A stretch of 48,771 nucleotides of DNA from an uncultured Colwellia sp. (lineage in GTDB: Bacteria; Pseudomonadota; Gammaproteobacteria; Enterobacterales; Alteromonadaceae), in assembly GCA_913057925.1 (NCBI GenBank), contig CAJXPG010000009.1:1-48771 (forward strand), written 5' to 3'. Position numbers and translations under genes: made by a program. Each line of letters begins with the position of its first letter. Position 1 is the first letter of the stretch. Below, piece by piece: positions 26,160-35,940 of the stretch. The notes under the pieces were generated by a model that was not told the DNA's origin, ran no database searches, and saw nothing but the letters and a program-made list of their open reading frames with translations.

Positions 26160-27494
26160 TTACACTACTTCTGCATTAATCTTACCATCAGATAACTGTA
26201 TAGAAATTTCATCTCCTACCTGAACTTGTGCAACTTTCGTTAGCAATTGATGCTCTTTATTACGGGTAACGCTGTAACCTCTGGAAATGGTTGCCAATGG
26301 ACTGACAATTTGAAGTTGCTCAACTAAATGGCCAAAGTTTTCACCTTTGTGCTGCAAGGTCTTTTGCATCGCTTGCGCTATTCTCTGGCTGTTTTGTTCG
26401 ACTTGTTGTTGATGATTATGGATCACTTTGCTGGGTGATTGTTGTAATAGTCGTTGTGATAATTGCTGAGGTTTATGCCTAACTTGCATGATGTTTCGTT
26501 GCATTGCTTGCTTTAAGCGGATGGTCAATTCGTCTGATTTTTGTTGTTGTATTTGTAATTGCTGCTCGGGATGAACTTGCGATAAACGATGTTGTAAATA
26601 ACTTTTCTCATTGGTTAAATGTAATAACTTACCGCGCAATGAATTGAGTAAACGTTTTTTAAGTGAAGTTATGTTATTAAGTAGGTCCGTGGTGTCATTT
26701 GAGACCAATTCTGCAGCCGCTGATGGTGTTGGGGCGCGTAAATCCGCTGCATAATCACTTAAGGTTGTATCTACTTCGTGACCTACTGCGCTAATGACAG
26801 GTAAGTCACTTTGATAAATAGCTTGCACGACACTTTCTTCATTAAATGGCCATAAGTCTTCTAAAGAGCCACCACCACGACCGACAATTAACACATCACA
26901 TTCTTTGCGGTAATTAGCACTTTGTATTGCATGACAGATATCTCCTTGGGCATATTCACCTTGCACCAAAGCGGGATAGATAATTGCTTTAATATTAGGA
27001 TTGCGTCGTTTGAGCACAGTGAGAATATCTTTTACTGCGGCACCTGTTGGCGAGGTGACAATTCCGACAGTTGAAATATGTTCCGGCAATGGCTTTTTAT
27101 CGGCTAAATCAAAAATGCCCTGAGCATTGAGTTTTTGTTTAAGCTGCTCGTATTGCTGGCGTAAAAGACCCGTTCCAGCATCTTCCATATGTTCAATTAT
27201 CAGTTGGAAATCACCACGAGGCTCATACAAGGATACTTTTGCGCGAACCAACACCTGCTGACCATTTGCCGGGAGCGAACCGGTTGTTAACCTAACTCTG
27301 CGATTACTACCTTTGAACATCGCACACTTTACTTGAGACTTGGCATCTTTTAGTGATAAATACCAGTGTCCCGAACCGGCGGCGATGAAGTTAGATATTT
27401 CACCGGTTAACCAAACAGTATTGAGTTCACTCTCAAGGATAAAGCGGACTTTTCTGGTTAGTTCACTAATTTGTAATATATGCTGATGGCTCAT
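26160..27494 (-). CDS. xseA: Exodeoxyribonuclease VII large subunit
   Basis: Catalytic subunit of exonuclease VII, which degrades single-stranded DNA to acid-soluble oligonucleotides. The N-terminal OB fold carries VWLTGEISNFIAAGSGHWYLSLKD and AMFKGSNRR. The nuclease domain has GIVTSPTGAAVKDIL, LIVGRGGGSLEDLWPFNEE and AVGHEVDTTLSDYAADLRAPTPSAAA, all family signatures. The C-terminal third is a long Gln-rich coiled coil that binds XseB. I start it at ATG 27494 (MSHQHILQISELT); an in-frame TTG upstream adds residues not seen in relatives. 444 residues is normal. It is divergent from guaB, as in E. coli. Confidence 0.97.
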   Translation of the reverse strand: MSHQHILQISELTRKVRFILESELNTVWLTGEISNFIAAGSGHWYLSLKDAKSQVKCAMFKGSNRRVRLTTGSLPANGQQVLVRAKVSLYEPRGDFQLIIEHMEDAGTGLLRQQYEQLKQKLNAQGIFDLADKKPLPEHISTVGIVTSPTGAAVKDILTVLKRRNPNIKAIIYPALVQGEYAQGDICHAIQSANYRKECDVLIVGRGGGSLEDLWPFNEESVVQAIYQSDLPVISAVGHEVDTTLSDYAADLRAPTPSAAAELVSNDTTDLLNNITSLKKRLLNSLRGKLLHLTNEKSYLQHRLSQVHPEQQLQIQQQKSDELTIRLKQAMQRNIMQVRHKPQQLSQRLLQQSPSKVIHNHQQQVEQNSQRIAQAMQKTLQHKGENFGHLVEQLQIVSPLATISRGYSVTRNKEHQLLTKVAQVQVGDEISIQLSDGKINAEVV

Positions 27495-27826
27495 AACGTG
27501 TTGCAATCTGCCTTGCCGTAATTTTGCCAACTAGTATATCAAGACTGCCATTGAATACATCGTTGTTAAGAAATATTTTGACCGACTTTTTTAAAAGTAA
27601 TCACTTTTATTTATTGTATATAGTGGTATTTTTGTTGACACAACTGTCAAAAATAAAGTTTTTTTGGCTAAATTCAAATTTAATTCTATAAAATGGCAAG
27701 GTTTTTGTATTATTTATGAAGAGCTTGATAAAAGTTAATAAAAATAGGTTTACCTAAAACAAGAAAACGGTTAAAATTCTGCCGCAATATTCACTCCCTA
27801 ACCAACCTTTTTAGAGAGATGTTGCG
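27495..27826. other. Divergent promoter region xseA-guaB
   Basis: No gene seen. Upstream of guaB, TTTACC (27749-27754), 17 bases and TAAAAT (27772-27777) could be a promoter. AAGAAAACGGTTAAAA (27761-27776) in its spacer is a weak match to the PurR-type consensus ANGCAANCGNTTNCNT, which would fit purine control of guaBA but is far from certain. Confidence 0.3.
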
Positions 27827-29299
27827 ATGCTAAGAATTGCCCAAGAAGCTTTAACTTTTGATGATGTATTACTTGTACCTGCCCATTCAAAAGTTCTCCC
27901 ACACACGGCTGATTTAAAAACTAAATTAACCCGTAAAATTGACTTAAATGTACCAATGATTTCTGCGTCTATGGACACAGTAACCGAAGCGCGTCTAGCG
28001 ATTACGTTAGCGCAAGAAGGTGGTTTAGGTTTTATTCATAAAAACATGACCATTGCAGAACAAGCTAAAAATGTTTCTCAAGTAAAGAAATATGAAAGTG
28101 GTATTGTTTCTGATCCGGTAACCGTTAGTAGTGATTTTACTATTGAACAAGTTATGCACAAAGCGGATGACTTAGGTTTCTCTGGTTTTCCTGTTGTAGA
28201 TAACAGCGCTAACTTGGTTGGGATCATCACCGGTCGTGATTTACGCTTCGAGACAGATTTAACTAAATCTGTTTCTTCACTGATGACTAAAAAAGAAGAT
28301 TTAGTGACAGTAAAAGAAGGCGCAGCACGCGAAGAAATTTTAGGTTTAATGCACAGCAACCGCATTGAGAAAATTCTTGTCGTTGACGATGCTTTTAAAC
28401 TGGTAGGTTTAATTACTGCAAAAGATTATCAAAAAGCTGAAAACAAGCCTAATGCGTGTAAAGACGAATTAGGTCGCTTACGTGTTGGCGCCGCCGTTGG
28501 TGTTGGCGCGGGTACAGACGAGCGTATCGATGCGCTAGTTGGTGCAGGTGTTGATGTTTTATTAATTGATACTTCACATGGTCATTCACAAGGTGTTATT
28601 GACCGTGTTAGTGAGACTCGTCAAAAGTATCCTGATTTACAAATTGTTGCCGGTAATGTTGCTACAGGTGCAGGTGCAAAAGCATTAGCTGATGTTGGTG
28701 TTGATGCCGTTAAAGTTGGTATTGGCCCAGGTTCAATTTGTACTACACGTATTGTTACTGGTGTTGGTGTTCCACAGTTAACCGCTATTTCTAATGCTGT
28801 TGAAGCACTAAAAGGTACCGGTGTTCCTGTTATCGCTGATGGCGGTATTCGCTTCTCGGGTGATATCGCTAAAGCACTCGTTGCCGGCGCACACTGCGTT
28901 ATGGTTGGTAGCATGTTAGCAGGTACAGAAGAGTCGCCAGGCGAAGTTGAGCTTTACCAAGGTCGTTACTACAAGTCATATCGTGGTATGGGCTCTTTAG
29001 GCGCGATGGATCAAAAAGAAGGTTCAAGCGATCGTTACTTCCAAAAAACAGATGGTGAAGCTGATAAGCTAGTACCAGAAGGTATTGAAGGTCGTGTTGC
29101 TTACAAAGGTCCTGTTGCTGCCATTATTCATCAGCAAATGGGTGGCTTACGTTCTTCTATGGGCTTGACTGGCTCAGCAACAATTGAAGAAATGCGTACT
29201 AAGCCAGAGTTTATGAAAATTACTTCGGCAGGTATGGGCGAATCACATGTACATGATGTAACCATCACCAAAGAAGCCCCTAACTATAGAATGGGATAA
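27827..29299 (+). CDS. guaB: IMP dehydrogenase
   Basis: Oxidises IMP to XMP with NAD+, the committed step to GMP. TIM-barrel enzyme with two CBS domains inserted at about residues 93-205. The catalytic cysteine is Cys305 in [15 protein letters not shown]. The flap and monovalent-cation regions [12 protein letters not shown] and GVEGRV-like [10 protein letters not shown] are present. Length of 490 residues is normal. Start ATG has GAGAGA upstream. Together with guaA it makes GMP; a 302-base gap with a hairpin element and repeats separates them, so they may not be a simple operon. Confidence 0.98.
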   Translation: MLRIAQEALTFDDVLLVPAHSKVLPHTADLKTKLTRKIDLNVPMISASMDTVTEARLAITLAQEGGLGFIHKNMTIAEQAKNVSQVKKYESGIVSDPVTVSSDFTIEQVMHKADDLGFSGFPVVDNSANLVGIITGRDLRFETDLTKSVSSLMTKKEDLVTVKEGAAREEILGLMHSNRIEKILVVDDAFKLVGLITAKDYQKAENKPNACKDELGRLRVGAAVGVGAGTDERIDALVGAGVDVLLIDTSHGHSQGVIDRVSETRQKYPDLQIVAGNVATGAGAKALADVGVDAVKVGIGPGSICTTRIVTGVGVPQLTAISNAVEALKGTGVPVIADGGIRFSGDIAKALVAGAHCVMVGSMLAGTEESPGEVELYQGRYYKSYRGMGSLGAMDQKEGSSDRYFQKTDGEADKLVPEGIEGRVAYKGPVAAIIHQQMGGLRSSMGLTGSATIEEMRTKPEFMKITSAGMGESHVHDVTITKEAPNYRMG

Positions 29300-29304
29300 A
29301 CTCG

Positions 29305-29401
29305 GTTGAGTTTTTTTAGCGCGATTTCGGCGTTGTTGGTACTCATTGACTAGCGTCAACTCCGTGCCTCCGCCTTGAACTAGCGCTAAAAAATTCTCAA
29401 C
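29305..29401 (+). repeat. Long 3'-UTR hairpin element, copy 2 (after guaB)
   Basis: Starts six bases after the guaB stop. Outer arms form an almost perfect 18-bp helix: GTTGAG, a T-run and AGCGC on the left pair with GCGCT, an A-run and CTCAAC on the right. The core reads GTACTCA - TTGAC - TAGC - GTCAA - CTCCGTGC, then CCTTGAACTAGC. The core stem differs from copy 1 but pairs perfectly. Confidence 0.78.
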
Positions 29402-29450
29402 TTGATGTTACTTAAAATGATAATAAGTAATGTCCATTGATATTATCGTC

Positions 29451-29475
29451 ATTCCCGAAGTGCTTTGTCGGGAAT
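29451..29475. repeat. ATTCCC...GGGAAT inverted repeat (dRS3-like)
   Basis: ATTCCCGA and TCGGGAAT flank nine bases, in the context CGTC-ATTCCC...GGGAAT-CTAG. This is a widespread dispersed proteobacterial repeat type, like the neisserial dRS3 element. I see only one copy in the window. Confidence 0.6.
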
Positions 29476-29513
29476 CTAGTTTTATAACTATCGATAAAAG
29501 TAAAAAATTCAAT

Positions 29514-29552
29514 CAGGCTGAGCAGGGATCTCACAAGAGAATGCTCGGCCTG
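29514..29552 (+). promoter_or_regulatory. Leader hairpin upstream of guaA
   Basis: CAGGCTGAGCA pairs with TGCTCGGCCTG (one G-U) across a 17-base loop, 50 bases before the guaA start. It is followed by an interrupted T-tract (TTTATATTTATATA). It may be a weak terminator for upstream transcripts or part of the guaA mRNA leader. Confidence 0.5.
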
Positions 29553-29601
29553 TTTATATTTATATATCGCTCATTTAGAGCCCAAAAGTAGGAAAACAAC
29601 C

Positions 29602-31179
29602 ATGAGTAAAGACATTCATGATCACCGCATACTAATATTAGATTTTGGTTCACAATACACTCAACTTATCGCACGTCGCGTACGTGAGATAGGTGTTTAC
29701 TGTGAGCTTTGGTCGTGGGACGTAACAGAAGAGCAAATTAAAGGCTTTAACCCAACAGGTATTATCCTTGCGGGTGGTCCAGAGTCAGTGACTGAAGAAA
29801 ACTCACCTCGCGCACCAGAGTATGTTTACAATGCAGGCGTTCCGGTATTAGGCATTTGCTATGGCATGCAGACCATGTCTGAGCAACTTGGCGGTGGTGT
29901 ACAAAGCTCTGAGCATAAAGAGTTTGGTTATGCGGCGGTTGAGTTAATTGCTCAATCTGCTTTATTCAACAAGGTTGAAGACAGCATTGGTGATAACGGT
30001 AATGCCTTACTTGATGTTTGGATGAGCCACGGCGATAAAGTTTCCGCGATTCCGTCCGATTTCGTTACGGTTGCACAAACACCAAGTTGTGAATTTGCAG
30101 CAATGGCTAACGAAGACAAGAAATTCTACGGCGTGCAGTTCCACCCAGAAGTGACTCACACTAAGCAAGGTTTACGTATTTTAGAAAACTTTGTTGTTGA
30201 TATTTGTCAGTGTGAAAAACTTTGGACTTCAGCGTCAATTATTGACGATGCGGTTGCTAAAATGAAAGAGCAAATAGGTGACGACGAAGTTATCCTAGGT
30301 CTTTCAGGTGGTGTCGATTCATCTGTTGTTGCTATGTTATTGCAACGTGCCATTGGTGATAAGCTAACATGTGTATTTGTTGATAACGGTTTACTTCGTT
30401 TAAACGAAGGCCAGCAAGTAATGGAAATGTTTGGCGACCATTTTGGTTTAAATATCATTAAAATTGATGCTGAAGATCGATTCTTAGATCGATTAGCGGG
30501 TGAAGATGAGCCTGAAGCAAAACGTAAAATAATTGGTAATGTATTTATTGATGTTTTTGAAGAAGAATCAAATAAATTAAAAAATGCTAAATGGTTAGCG
30601 CAAGGTACGATTTACCCAGACGTGATTGAATCAGCTGCTTCTGCCACAGGTAAAGCACATGTAATTAAGTCTCATCATAACGTTGGTGGCTTACCAGATT
30701 ACATGAAGTTAGGCTTAGTTGAGCCATTACGTGAACTATTTAAAGATGAAGTACGTAAAATTGGTTTAGAGCTAGGTTTACCGTACGATATGCTTTACCG
30801 TCACCCGTTCCCGGGTCCTGGTCTAGGTGTACGTATTTTAGGTGAAGTGAAAAAAGAATATGCCGATTTATTACGTCGTGCTGATGCTATTTTCATTGAA
30901 GAATTACACAACCATGACTTATACACTAAAGTAAGCCAAGCATTTACTGTATTCTTACCAGTACGCTCTGTTGGCGTTATGGGTGATGCACGTAAATATG
31001 ATTGGGTTGTATCTTTACGTTGTGTAGAAACTATTGATTTCATGACAGCACGTTGGTCACATTTACCTTATGATTTCTTAGGGTTGGTTTCTAACCGTAT
31101 CATTAACGAAATTGATGGTATATCTCGCGTAGTTTACGATATCAGCGGAAAACCACCTGCGACTATCGAGTGGGAGTAA
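29602..31179 (+). CDS. guaA: GMP synthase (glutamine-hydrolysing)
   Basis: Converts XMP to GMP using glutamine and ATP. N-terminal class I glutamine amidotransferase with nucleophile Cys in [10 protein letters not shown] and the His-Glu pair in [12 protein letters not shown]-pyrophosphatase domain has the P-loop [15 protein letters not shown]-terminal dimerisation domain carries [16 protein letters not shown] and ends [12 protein letters not shown], as in all GuaA proteins. Length of 525 residues is exactly typical. It lies downstream of guaB, and is itself followed by the third long hairpin element. Confidence 0.99.
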   Translation: MSKDIHDHRILILDFGSQYTQLIARRVREIGVYCELWSWDVTEEQIKGFNPTGIILAGGPESVTEENSPRAPEYVYNAGVPVLGICYGMQTMSEQLGGGVQSSEHKEFGYAAVELIAQSALFNKVEDSIGDNGNALLDVWMSHGDKVSAIPSDFVTVAQTPSCEFAAMANEDKKFYGVQFHPEVTHTKQGLRILENFVVDICQCEKLWTSASIIDDAVAKMKEQIGDDEVILGLSGGVDSSVVAMLLQRAIGDKLTCVFVDNGLLRLNEGQQVMEMFGDHFGLNIIKIDAEDRFLDRLAGEDEPEAKRKIIGNVFIDVFEEESNKLKNAKWLAQGTIYPDVIESAASATGKAHVIKSHHNVGGLPDYMKLGLVEPLRELFKDEVRKIGLELGLPYDMLYRHPFPGPGLGVRILGEVKKEYADLLRRADAIFIEELHNHDLYTKVSQAFTVFLPVRSVGVMGDARKYDWVVSLRCVETIDFMTARWSHLPYDFLGLVSNRIINEIDGISRVVYDISGKPPATIEWE

Positions 31180-31183
31180 CTTA

Positions 31184-31306
31184 TTAAGTGATGTTTTAAC
31201 TTGCTGTAATTCACAACTTCATCGTCAAACGTACTCACTGACTAGCGTCAGCTCCATGCGATTTCCTTGAATTAGCAAATTACACCGTCGTTTAAACAAC
31301 ACTTAA
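31184..31306 (+). repeat. Long 3'-UTR hairpin element, copy 3 (after guaA)
   Basis: Starts five bases after the guaA stop. Outer arms pair with a few mismatches: TTAAGTG with CACTTAA and TGTTT with AAACA. The core reads GTACTCA - CTGAC - TAGC - GTCAG - CTCCATGC, then CCTTGAATTAGC. The closing pair of the apical stem is C-G here and T-A in copy 2, a compensated change. Confidence 0.75.
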
Positions 31307-31495
31307 GCGCTTTTAATATAAACCTCATTGTTGAAAAACATTGGGGTTTTCTTTTTTAAAAAAACTTAGGAGTTCAAACTAGTTGAGAGTTTTAACAAAG
31401 CCGTAGAGCTTTTTATTTTTGAGCTTATGGCTATAAGTGATGAAATACAAAGTGAATACAATGAAGTTAAAATCTCAAATAGGACGAACGTAATT

Positions 31496-31849
31496 ATGAT
31501 GAAGATTGAAAGATTAGAAACAAAGCAAAGAATGAGTCGAATAGTTAAACACAACGGGACTATTTACTTATGTGGTCAAGTAGCGGCTGATGCGACTAAA
31601 GATATTACAGAACAAACCCAAACTATGCTTGATAAGGTTGATGCTTTATTAATCCAGGCTGGTAGCGATAGAGAGCATATCTTATCTGCCACTATCTATG
31701 TCAAAGACATGAGCTATTTCGCAGAAATGAATGCCGTATGGGATGCATGGGTGCCTGAAGGTCATGCTCCTGCTCGTGCTTGTGTTGCCGCTAAGATGGC
31801 GCGTGAAGCCTTATTAGTTGAAATATCAGTAGTTGCCGCTGAGAAATAA
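31496..31849 (+). CDS. RidA family protein (YjgF/UK114-like)
   Basis: Small trimeric protein of the RidA superfamily; the archetype hydrolyses reactive enamine/imine intermediates from PLP enzymes. This 117-residue member has [11 protein letters not shown], the [22 protein letters not shown] block and [20 protein letters not shown], where the Arg in PARAC corresponds to the substrate-binding Arg of active RidA proteins. The sequence resembles the Rid subgroups with a Trp-rich middle rather than archetypal RidA. Start: two adjacent ATGs at 31496 and 31499, with AGGA at 31481; a 23-residue upstream extension in frame looks unlike the family. A strong terminator follows. Its metabolic partner is not evident from the neighbours. 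Confidence 0.88.
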   Translation: MMKIERLETKQRMSRIVKHNGTIYLCGQVAADATKDITEQTQTMLDKVDALLIQAGSDREHILSATIYVKDMSYFAEMNAVWDAWVPEGHAPARACVAAKMAREALLVEISVVAAEK

Positions 31850-31909
31850 CGACAATGGCGCAAACTTAACCGATCCTCTTAATTGAAAGGAGTTGGTGTT
31901 AAAGATAAT

Positions 31910-31942
31910 AAAAAACCAGTACTGGCAAAGTCCTGGTTTTTT
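31910..31942 (+). terminator. Rho-independent terminator after the RidA gene
   Basis: AAAAAACCAG pairs with CTGGTTTTTT across a loop of 13 bases that itself contains a short stem (TACTGGCAAAGTC). T-run on the right, A-run on the left. Confidence 0.75.
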
Positions 31943-32007
31943 AACCTTTAGCAATCACTTTTAGTCATCGACTTTTTAGCAATATCCCACATCTGAATCA
32001 CAGTTTT

Positions 32008-32859
32008 TTACTCGGCTCCCTTACGTTTCCTTGCTAGCAATCCTAATATGCCTAGCGCAAGAATGGTAATAGTGCTTGGCTCTGGAATAGATGTTTGACG
32101 TACCCTGTCGGTTAAGCCTACAACAATATTGTCAAACTCTCCGGCAACGCCAGTACTGGTTACGGTAAACTTATCAAAGGCAAAGTCTTCAAAAGCAATA
32201 TTTACATATAAATTTGATTCTGGACTTGTCCGAGAACCAGCTGTCCCGCCAGATTCACTTAATAAGGTTGAACCAAGTAATACTTGGCTAGTGCCGCCTA
32301 CCGTATCAAAAAATTCAAAGTTGTTATATGCATCAATTGAGCCCCAGTAAAAGCCTAAGTAATCAATCTGTACTCCTGGGCCTAAAAATCCTGCGTAATC
32401 TACCGTAACTGAGTTACCTGTGCCTGGACCTGGGGTATAACCAAAACAAGTTTTATCGCCAATGGTGGGGTTACTTCCTCCTGGAGGAGCGCCAACACCG
32501 TGAGCATCATCTGTACCATCGCCTTTTACGCCGATATTACCAGTAACACTTATCGCTGCTGTTGAGTTAATGCCACAAGTATCAAAAATTGAACCGCCAT
32601 AGTTATGTGACTTGTCTTGGACATCTGCTTCTGAATCAAATCCAATCATTCGAGTAGCGTAATCAAATGTTTCAATTAAATAACCGCCGCTAGGGTCAAT
32701 TTTATTACTGGCATCAATAAAAGAACTCGTTAAGCCAGATCCATCTGTAGCTGCCTGTCCGCCTGTTGTAATGATCAGTCCAGCATAAGCTTGGCTAGTA
32801 GATAATAATACTGACGCTGCAATTGCAATAACCTTCCTTTTACTAAATATATTTTTCAT
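32008..32859 (-). CDS. PEP-CTERM sorting domain protein
   Basis: Exported 283-residue protein with signal peptide at residues 1-26 (cleavage after QAYA) and a C-terminal PEP-CTERM tripartite signal: PEP in SIPEPSTITI, a hydrophobic helix (ILALGILGLLA) and a basic tail RKRKG. Such proteins are cut and anchored or released by an exosortase (EpsH-type) system, often with exopolysaccharide. The middle is Gly/Ser/Thr/Asp-rich and beta-predicted, like other PEP-CTERM proteins of unknown function. No exosortase gene lies in the window. It converges with the RidA gene and its upstream region faces the next gene divergently. Confidence 0.88.
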   Translation of the reverse strand: MKNIFSKRKVIAIAASVLLSTSQAYAGLIITTGGQAATDGSGLTSSFIDASNKIDPSGGYLIETFDYATRMIGFDSEADVQDKSHNYGGSIFDTCGINSTAAISVTGNIGVKGDGTDDAHGVGAPPGGSNPTIGDKTCFGYTPGPGTGNSVTVDYAGFLGPGVQIDYLGFYWGSIDAYNNFEFFDTVGGTSQVLLGSTLLSESGGTAGSRTSPESNLYVNIAFEDFAFDKFTVTSTGVAGEFDNIVVGLTDRVRQTSIPEPSTITILALGILGLLARKRKGAE

Positions 32860-33090
32860 TAGATATATTCCGTGTTGAAAGTGGGTGGTGCTTTTTTATA
32901 CAAGCATAAAATATTCCGTTTATAAAATTTACAAACAAACCAAAAAGATGCAGCTATCAGCAAAACTACTAATGTTTAAAGTGTAAAGAAAGCCGACACT
33001 TTTTGCTGGCACAATAAACTTTGACTGATTGATCATGAACCCCGTAAACTAGCGACAATGATTACATTATTAAAATAACTAGGGATGTAG

Positions 33091-33678
33091 ATGTCTAGCA
33101 CTCGATTTTCGGAGCAGAAATTAAATTTAACTTTGGCATTATGTGCGGTATTAATTTCAGTCGCTTCATTTTATGCCACCTATTTACAAGCCAATGCTGC
33201 TGAGCAGCAAGTAAAGGCAATGACGCTCCCTTTGTTGCAATATGGAACGGGTAACGTGGATCCACAAACCAATGAACCGGTAATTAGTTTTAGTTTAATC
33301 AATGGTGGCGTTGGCCCAGCAATCGTTAAATCGATAACTTATAAATATCAAGGGAAATCAAGCACAGATTTCTTTGATTATTTAAGCAGTTGTTGTCAGG
33401 CAGAGTTAAAGCAATTCAATGCGAATCCACCAACTAGTTTAGATTTATCAAATGGCGGTTATGTTACCTCTTCAACATATAATGTCGTGATCCCTGCTCA
33501 AGATAAGTTGGCGTTTTATAAACTTTACCGGGGTGAATTAAGCGAAGCATTATGGTCGAAATTAAATACTGAACGCCGTCATTTAAAGGTACAAACCTGT
33601 TATTGTTCTTTATTAGATGAATGCTACCTTACCGAGCAAAAAGGCGTGGTAGAGCCTGTCGACAGTTGCCCAGTTTAA
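33091..33678 (+). CDS. Hypothetical membrane-anchored protein
   Basis: Unrecognised 195-residue protein. One membrane helix at about residues 13-33 (LALCAVLISVASFYATYLQA) is followed by a predicted extracytoplasmic beta-rich domain. Cysteines occur in clusters (SSCCQAE, QTCYCSLLDECY and a C-terminal SCPV), suggesting disulfides. The gene lies 33 bases upstream of the glutathione-transferase-like gene on the same strand and may be co-transcribed with it and selO. GGGATG serves as a weak ribosome-binding site. Confidence 0.65.
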   Translation: MSSTRFSEQKLNLTLALCAVLISVASFYATYLQANAAEQQVKAMTLPLLQYGTGNVDPQTNEPVISFSLINGGVGPAIVKSITYKYQGKSSTDFFDYLSSCCQAELKQFNANPPTSLDLSNGGYVTSSTYNVVIPAQDKLAFYKLYRGELSEALWSKLNTERRHLKVQTCYCSLLDECYLTEQKGVVEPVDSCPV

Positions 33679-33711
33679 TCGCTTTATTATTTAATGCCAA
33701 AGGGAAATGAA

Positions 33712-34425
33712 ATGATCAAATTACATGGCTTTGGGCCAAATTTAGGTGTGATGGATGCAAGCCCTTTTGTGGTTAAGGCTGATGCTTTTTTGAAAATGTC
33801 AGGCCTTGATTATAAAAATGTTTCAGGAATAAGAAACATGAAAAAAGCGCCAAAAGGAAAGCTACCTTACATTTCCATTGAAGAAGGTAATGAAACGACA
33901 TTAGTCGCTGACTCTCAGGCAATTATTGATTATTTGACTACAAGGTACCAATTAACCCTTGATGATCACTTAAGTAAAGAAGATAAAGCGCATGCATATC
34001 TAATGACTAAATCCCTCGATGAAAACCTTTATTGGTGTTTATTGTACTGTCGGTGGAACTTGCAAGAAACTTGGCCAACGGTCAACAAAGCATTCTTCAA
34101 TAAAATGCCGTTTTGGCTAAGGGCTGTTGTACCTACTTTGTATAGAAGAACTGTAATCAAAAATTTATATGCTCAAGGAACATCAAGGCATAGTTATGAT
34201 GAAATTATTGCCATTGCCGATAAAACCTTCAACGCTTTGGCGGATATTCTAGCGGATAAGGCATACTTTTTTGGTGAAAAACCAAGTTCTTTTGATGCGA
34301 CAGCCTATGCTTTTTTATGTCAGTTTATCACCGCGAAATGTCCTAATAAATTAAATGATAGAGCGAAAGGTTACGATAATCTGGTACGCTTTTGTCAACG
34401 AATCGAACAACAATTTTATAGTTAA
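33712..34425 (+). CDS. Glutathione S-transferase-like protein, Fax/metaxin type
   Basis: Protein with a thioredoxin-like N-terminal and an all-helical C-terminal GST domain. The start [22 protein letters not shown] followed by [12 protein letters not shown] and [10 protein letters not shown] matches the Fax (failed axon connections)/Tom37-like branch, whose enzymatic activity is mostly unknown. The C-terminal helix [12 protein letters not shown] is the usual GST_C end. I chose ATG 33712 over 33694 because AAGGGA lies just before it and the family sequence begins there (237 residues). selO begins 11 bases after its stop, suggesting co-expression; both may relate to redox, but that is inference. 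Confidence 0.85.
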   Translation: MIKLHGFGPNLGVMDASPFVVKADAFLKMSGLDYKNVSGIRNMKKAPKGKLPYISIEEGNETTLVADSQAIIDYLTTRYQLTLDDHLSKEDKAHAYLMTKSLDENLYWCLLYCRWNLQETWPTVNKAFFNKMPFWLRAVVPTLYRRTVIKNLYAQGTSRHSYDEIIAIADKTFNALADILADKAYFFGEKPSSFDATAYAFLCQFITAKCPNKLNDRAKGYDNLVRFCQRIEQQFYS

Positions 34426-34435
34426 GGTAACTCAC

Positions 34436-35896
34436 TTGCAGATCTCAACTCAATATTTTCAGTTAGGTAAAGCATTTTCACAGCGCACCTCTCCAGTACC
34501 GGTCGCTAACCCTGCTTTATTATTATTTAATGAAGCGTTAGCACAAGAATTAGCGATACCCTTTGAAGAATATGATCAACAAAGCATTGCAGACTTCTTC
34601 TCTGGTAACAAAATTATTAAAGGCTTTACCCCAATTGCGCAAGCCTATTCTGGCCATCAATTTGGTCATTTTAATCCGCAGCTTGGTGATGGTCGTGCTC
34701 ACTTATTGGGAGAGCTAACTGACAAAACAGGGCAAGTGCGAGATATTCAGCTTAAAGGCTCAGGTATTAGTCAGTTTTCTCGACGAGGCGATGGCCGCTG
34801 TGCATTAGGCCCAGCTTTGCGTGAATACATAATGAGTGAAGCAATGTATGCCCTTAGGGTACCAACCACGCGTTGCTTAGCTGTAGTAGCAACAGGCGAG
34901 CAAGTCTATCGTGAACGAGCTTACCCTGGAGCTGTGGTTACCCGCGTTGCACAAAGTCATATTCGTGTTGGTACTTTTCAATATTTTGCCGCGAGAAAAG
35001 ATACCGAGTCGTTAAAAAAGTTAACGCACTTCGCGATTAAAAGACATTTCCCTGAGATTGAAGTGCAAGCAGACGCTGAGCTGCTAAGCAGTGAACAAGT
35101 GCTGGCATTTTTTAGCGCAGTTGCACAAAAGCAAGTGCCATTAATTATGGCTTGGATGCGTGTCGGTTTTATTCACGGCGTGATGAATACCGATAACACG
35201 GCAATTTCCGGTGAGACTATTGATTTTGGCCCATGTGCCATGATGAATAATTATCATCGCGACACGGTATTTAGCTCCATTGATAAAAATGGTCGATATG
35301 CCTTTGGTGAGCAAATGACGATAATGCAGTGGAATATGACGCGCTTGGCCGAAACGTTACTGCCTTTAGTAAGTGACGATGAAGAAAAATCTGTCGCATT
35401 AGTACAGCCATTATTAACTAAGTTACACGAAAATCTTACCCAAAGTTATCTGCAAATGATGGCAGAAAAGCTTGGTATTATTGATTTTAAAGACGATGAC
35501 CAAACGTTAATTACCCAGTTGATTCATTTACTTGAAACGAATGAAGTCGACTACACGCAAACCTTTGTTAAATTAACTGATGCAGCACTGAATGAGAAAG
35601 TTCACCATGAACTTAGGGCTGTTTTTGGCCAGTGGTTTGAACAATGGCAATCACGTATATCTGCTAACAAAGCCGCAGCCCAACAACTGATGAAAAAGAG
35701 CAATCCATTAGTGATCCCAAGAAACCATCATGTTGAGAAAATATTAGCAATATCGGAAGAAAGCGGTGATTTGACGGCGTTGCATGAGTTTTTAACTGTA
35801 TTGAAATCTCCCTATACAGCCATTGAAAATACCGCTGATTATCAAGATGCCCCCGCAGATAATGACGAAAACTATCATACGTTTTGTGGCACTTAA
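34436..35896 (+). CDS. selO: Protein adenylyltransferase SelO (YdiU)
   Basis: Pseudokinase-fold enzyme that transfers AMP from ATP to Ser/Thr/Tyr of target proteins; in bacteria linked to redox stress. Family signatures are [18 protein letters not shown] and [19 protein letters not shown] (about residues 108-145), [16 protein letters not shown] with the catalytic Asp region, and [10 protein letters not shown] with the metal-binding DFG. A Cys lies three residues from the C-terminus (TFCGT), where eukaryotic SelO has selenocysteine. I start it at TTG 34436: AAGG lies eight bases upstream, the family begins with this sequence, and the in-frame ATG at 34355 lies inside the preceding gene. Length 486 residues is normal. 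Confidence 0.95.
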   Translation: MQISTQYFQLGKAFSQRTSPVPVANPALLLFNEALAQELAIPFEEYDQQSIADFFSGNKIIKGFTPIAQAYSGHQFGHFNPQLGDGRAHLLGELTDKTGQVRDIQLKGSGISQFSRRGDGRCALGPALREYIMSEAMYALRVPTTRCLAVVATGEQVYRERAYPGAVVTRVAQSHIRVGTFQYFAARKDTESLKKLTHFAIKRHFPEIEVQADAELLSSEQVLAFFSAVAQKQVPLIMAWMRVGFIHGVMNTDNTAISGETIDFGPCAMMNNYHRDTVFSSIDKNGRYAFGEQMTIMQWNMTRLAETLLPLVSDDEEKSVALVQPLLTKLHENLTQSYLQMMAEKLGIIDFKDDDQTLITQLIHLLETNEVDYTQTFVKLTDAALNEKVHHELRAVFGQWFEQWQSRISANKAAAQQLMKKSNPLVIPRNHHVEKILAISEESGDLTALHEFLTVLKSPYTAIENTADYQDAPADNDENYHTFCGT

Positions 35897-35940
35897 ACCC
35901 TATTTTAGGCACTTTTATTGGCTAATCTCTCAAGGTATAT

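Noticed and set aside
27761..27776. PurR site upstream of guaB
   Set aside because: The central CG and flanking A/T match, but the outer conserved G/C positions are missing; kept only as a weak note.
33014..33035. Sigma-54 promoter near the PEP-CTERM gene (TGGCAC)
   Set aside because: The -12 GC element is missing at the required spacing and the orientation faces the wrong gene.
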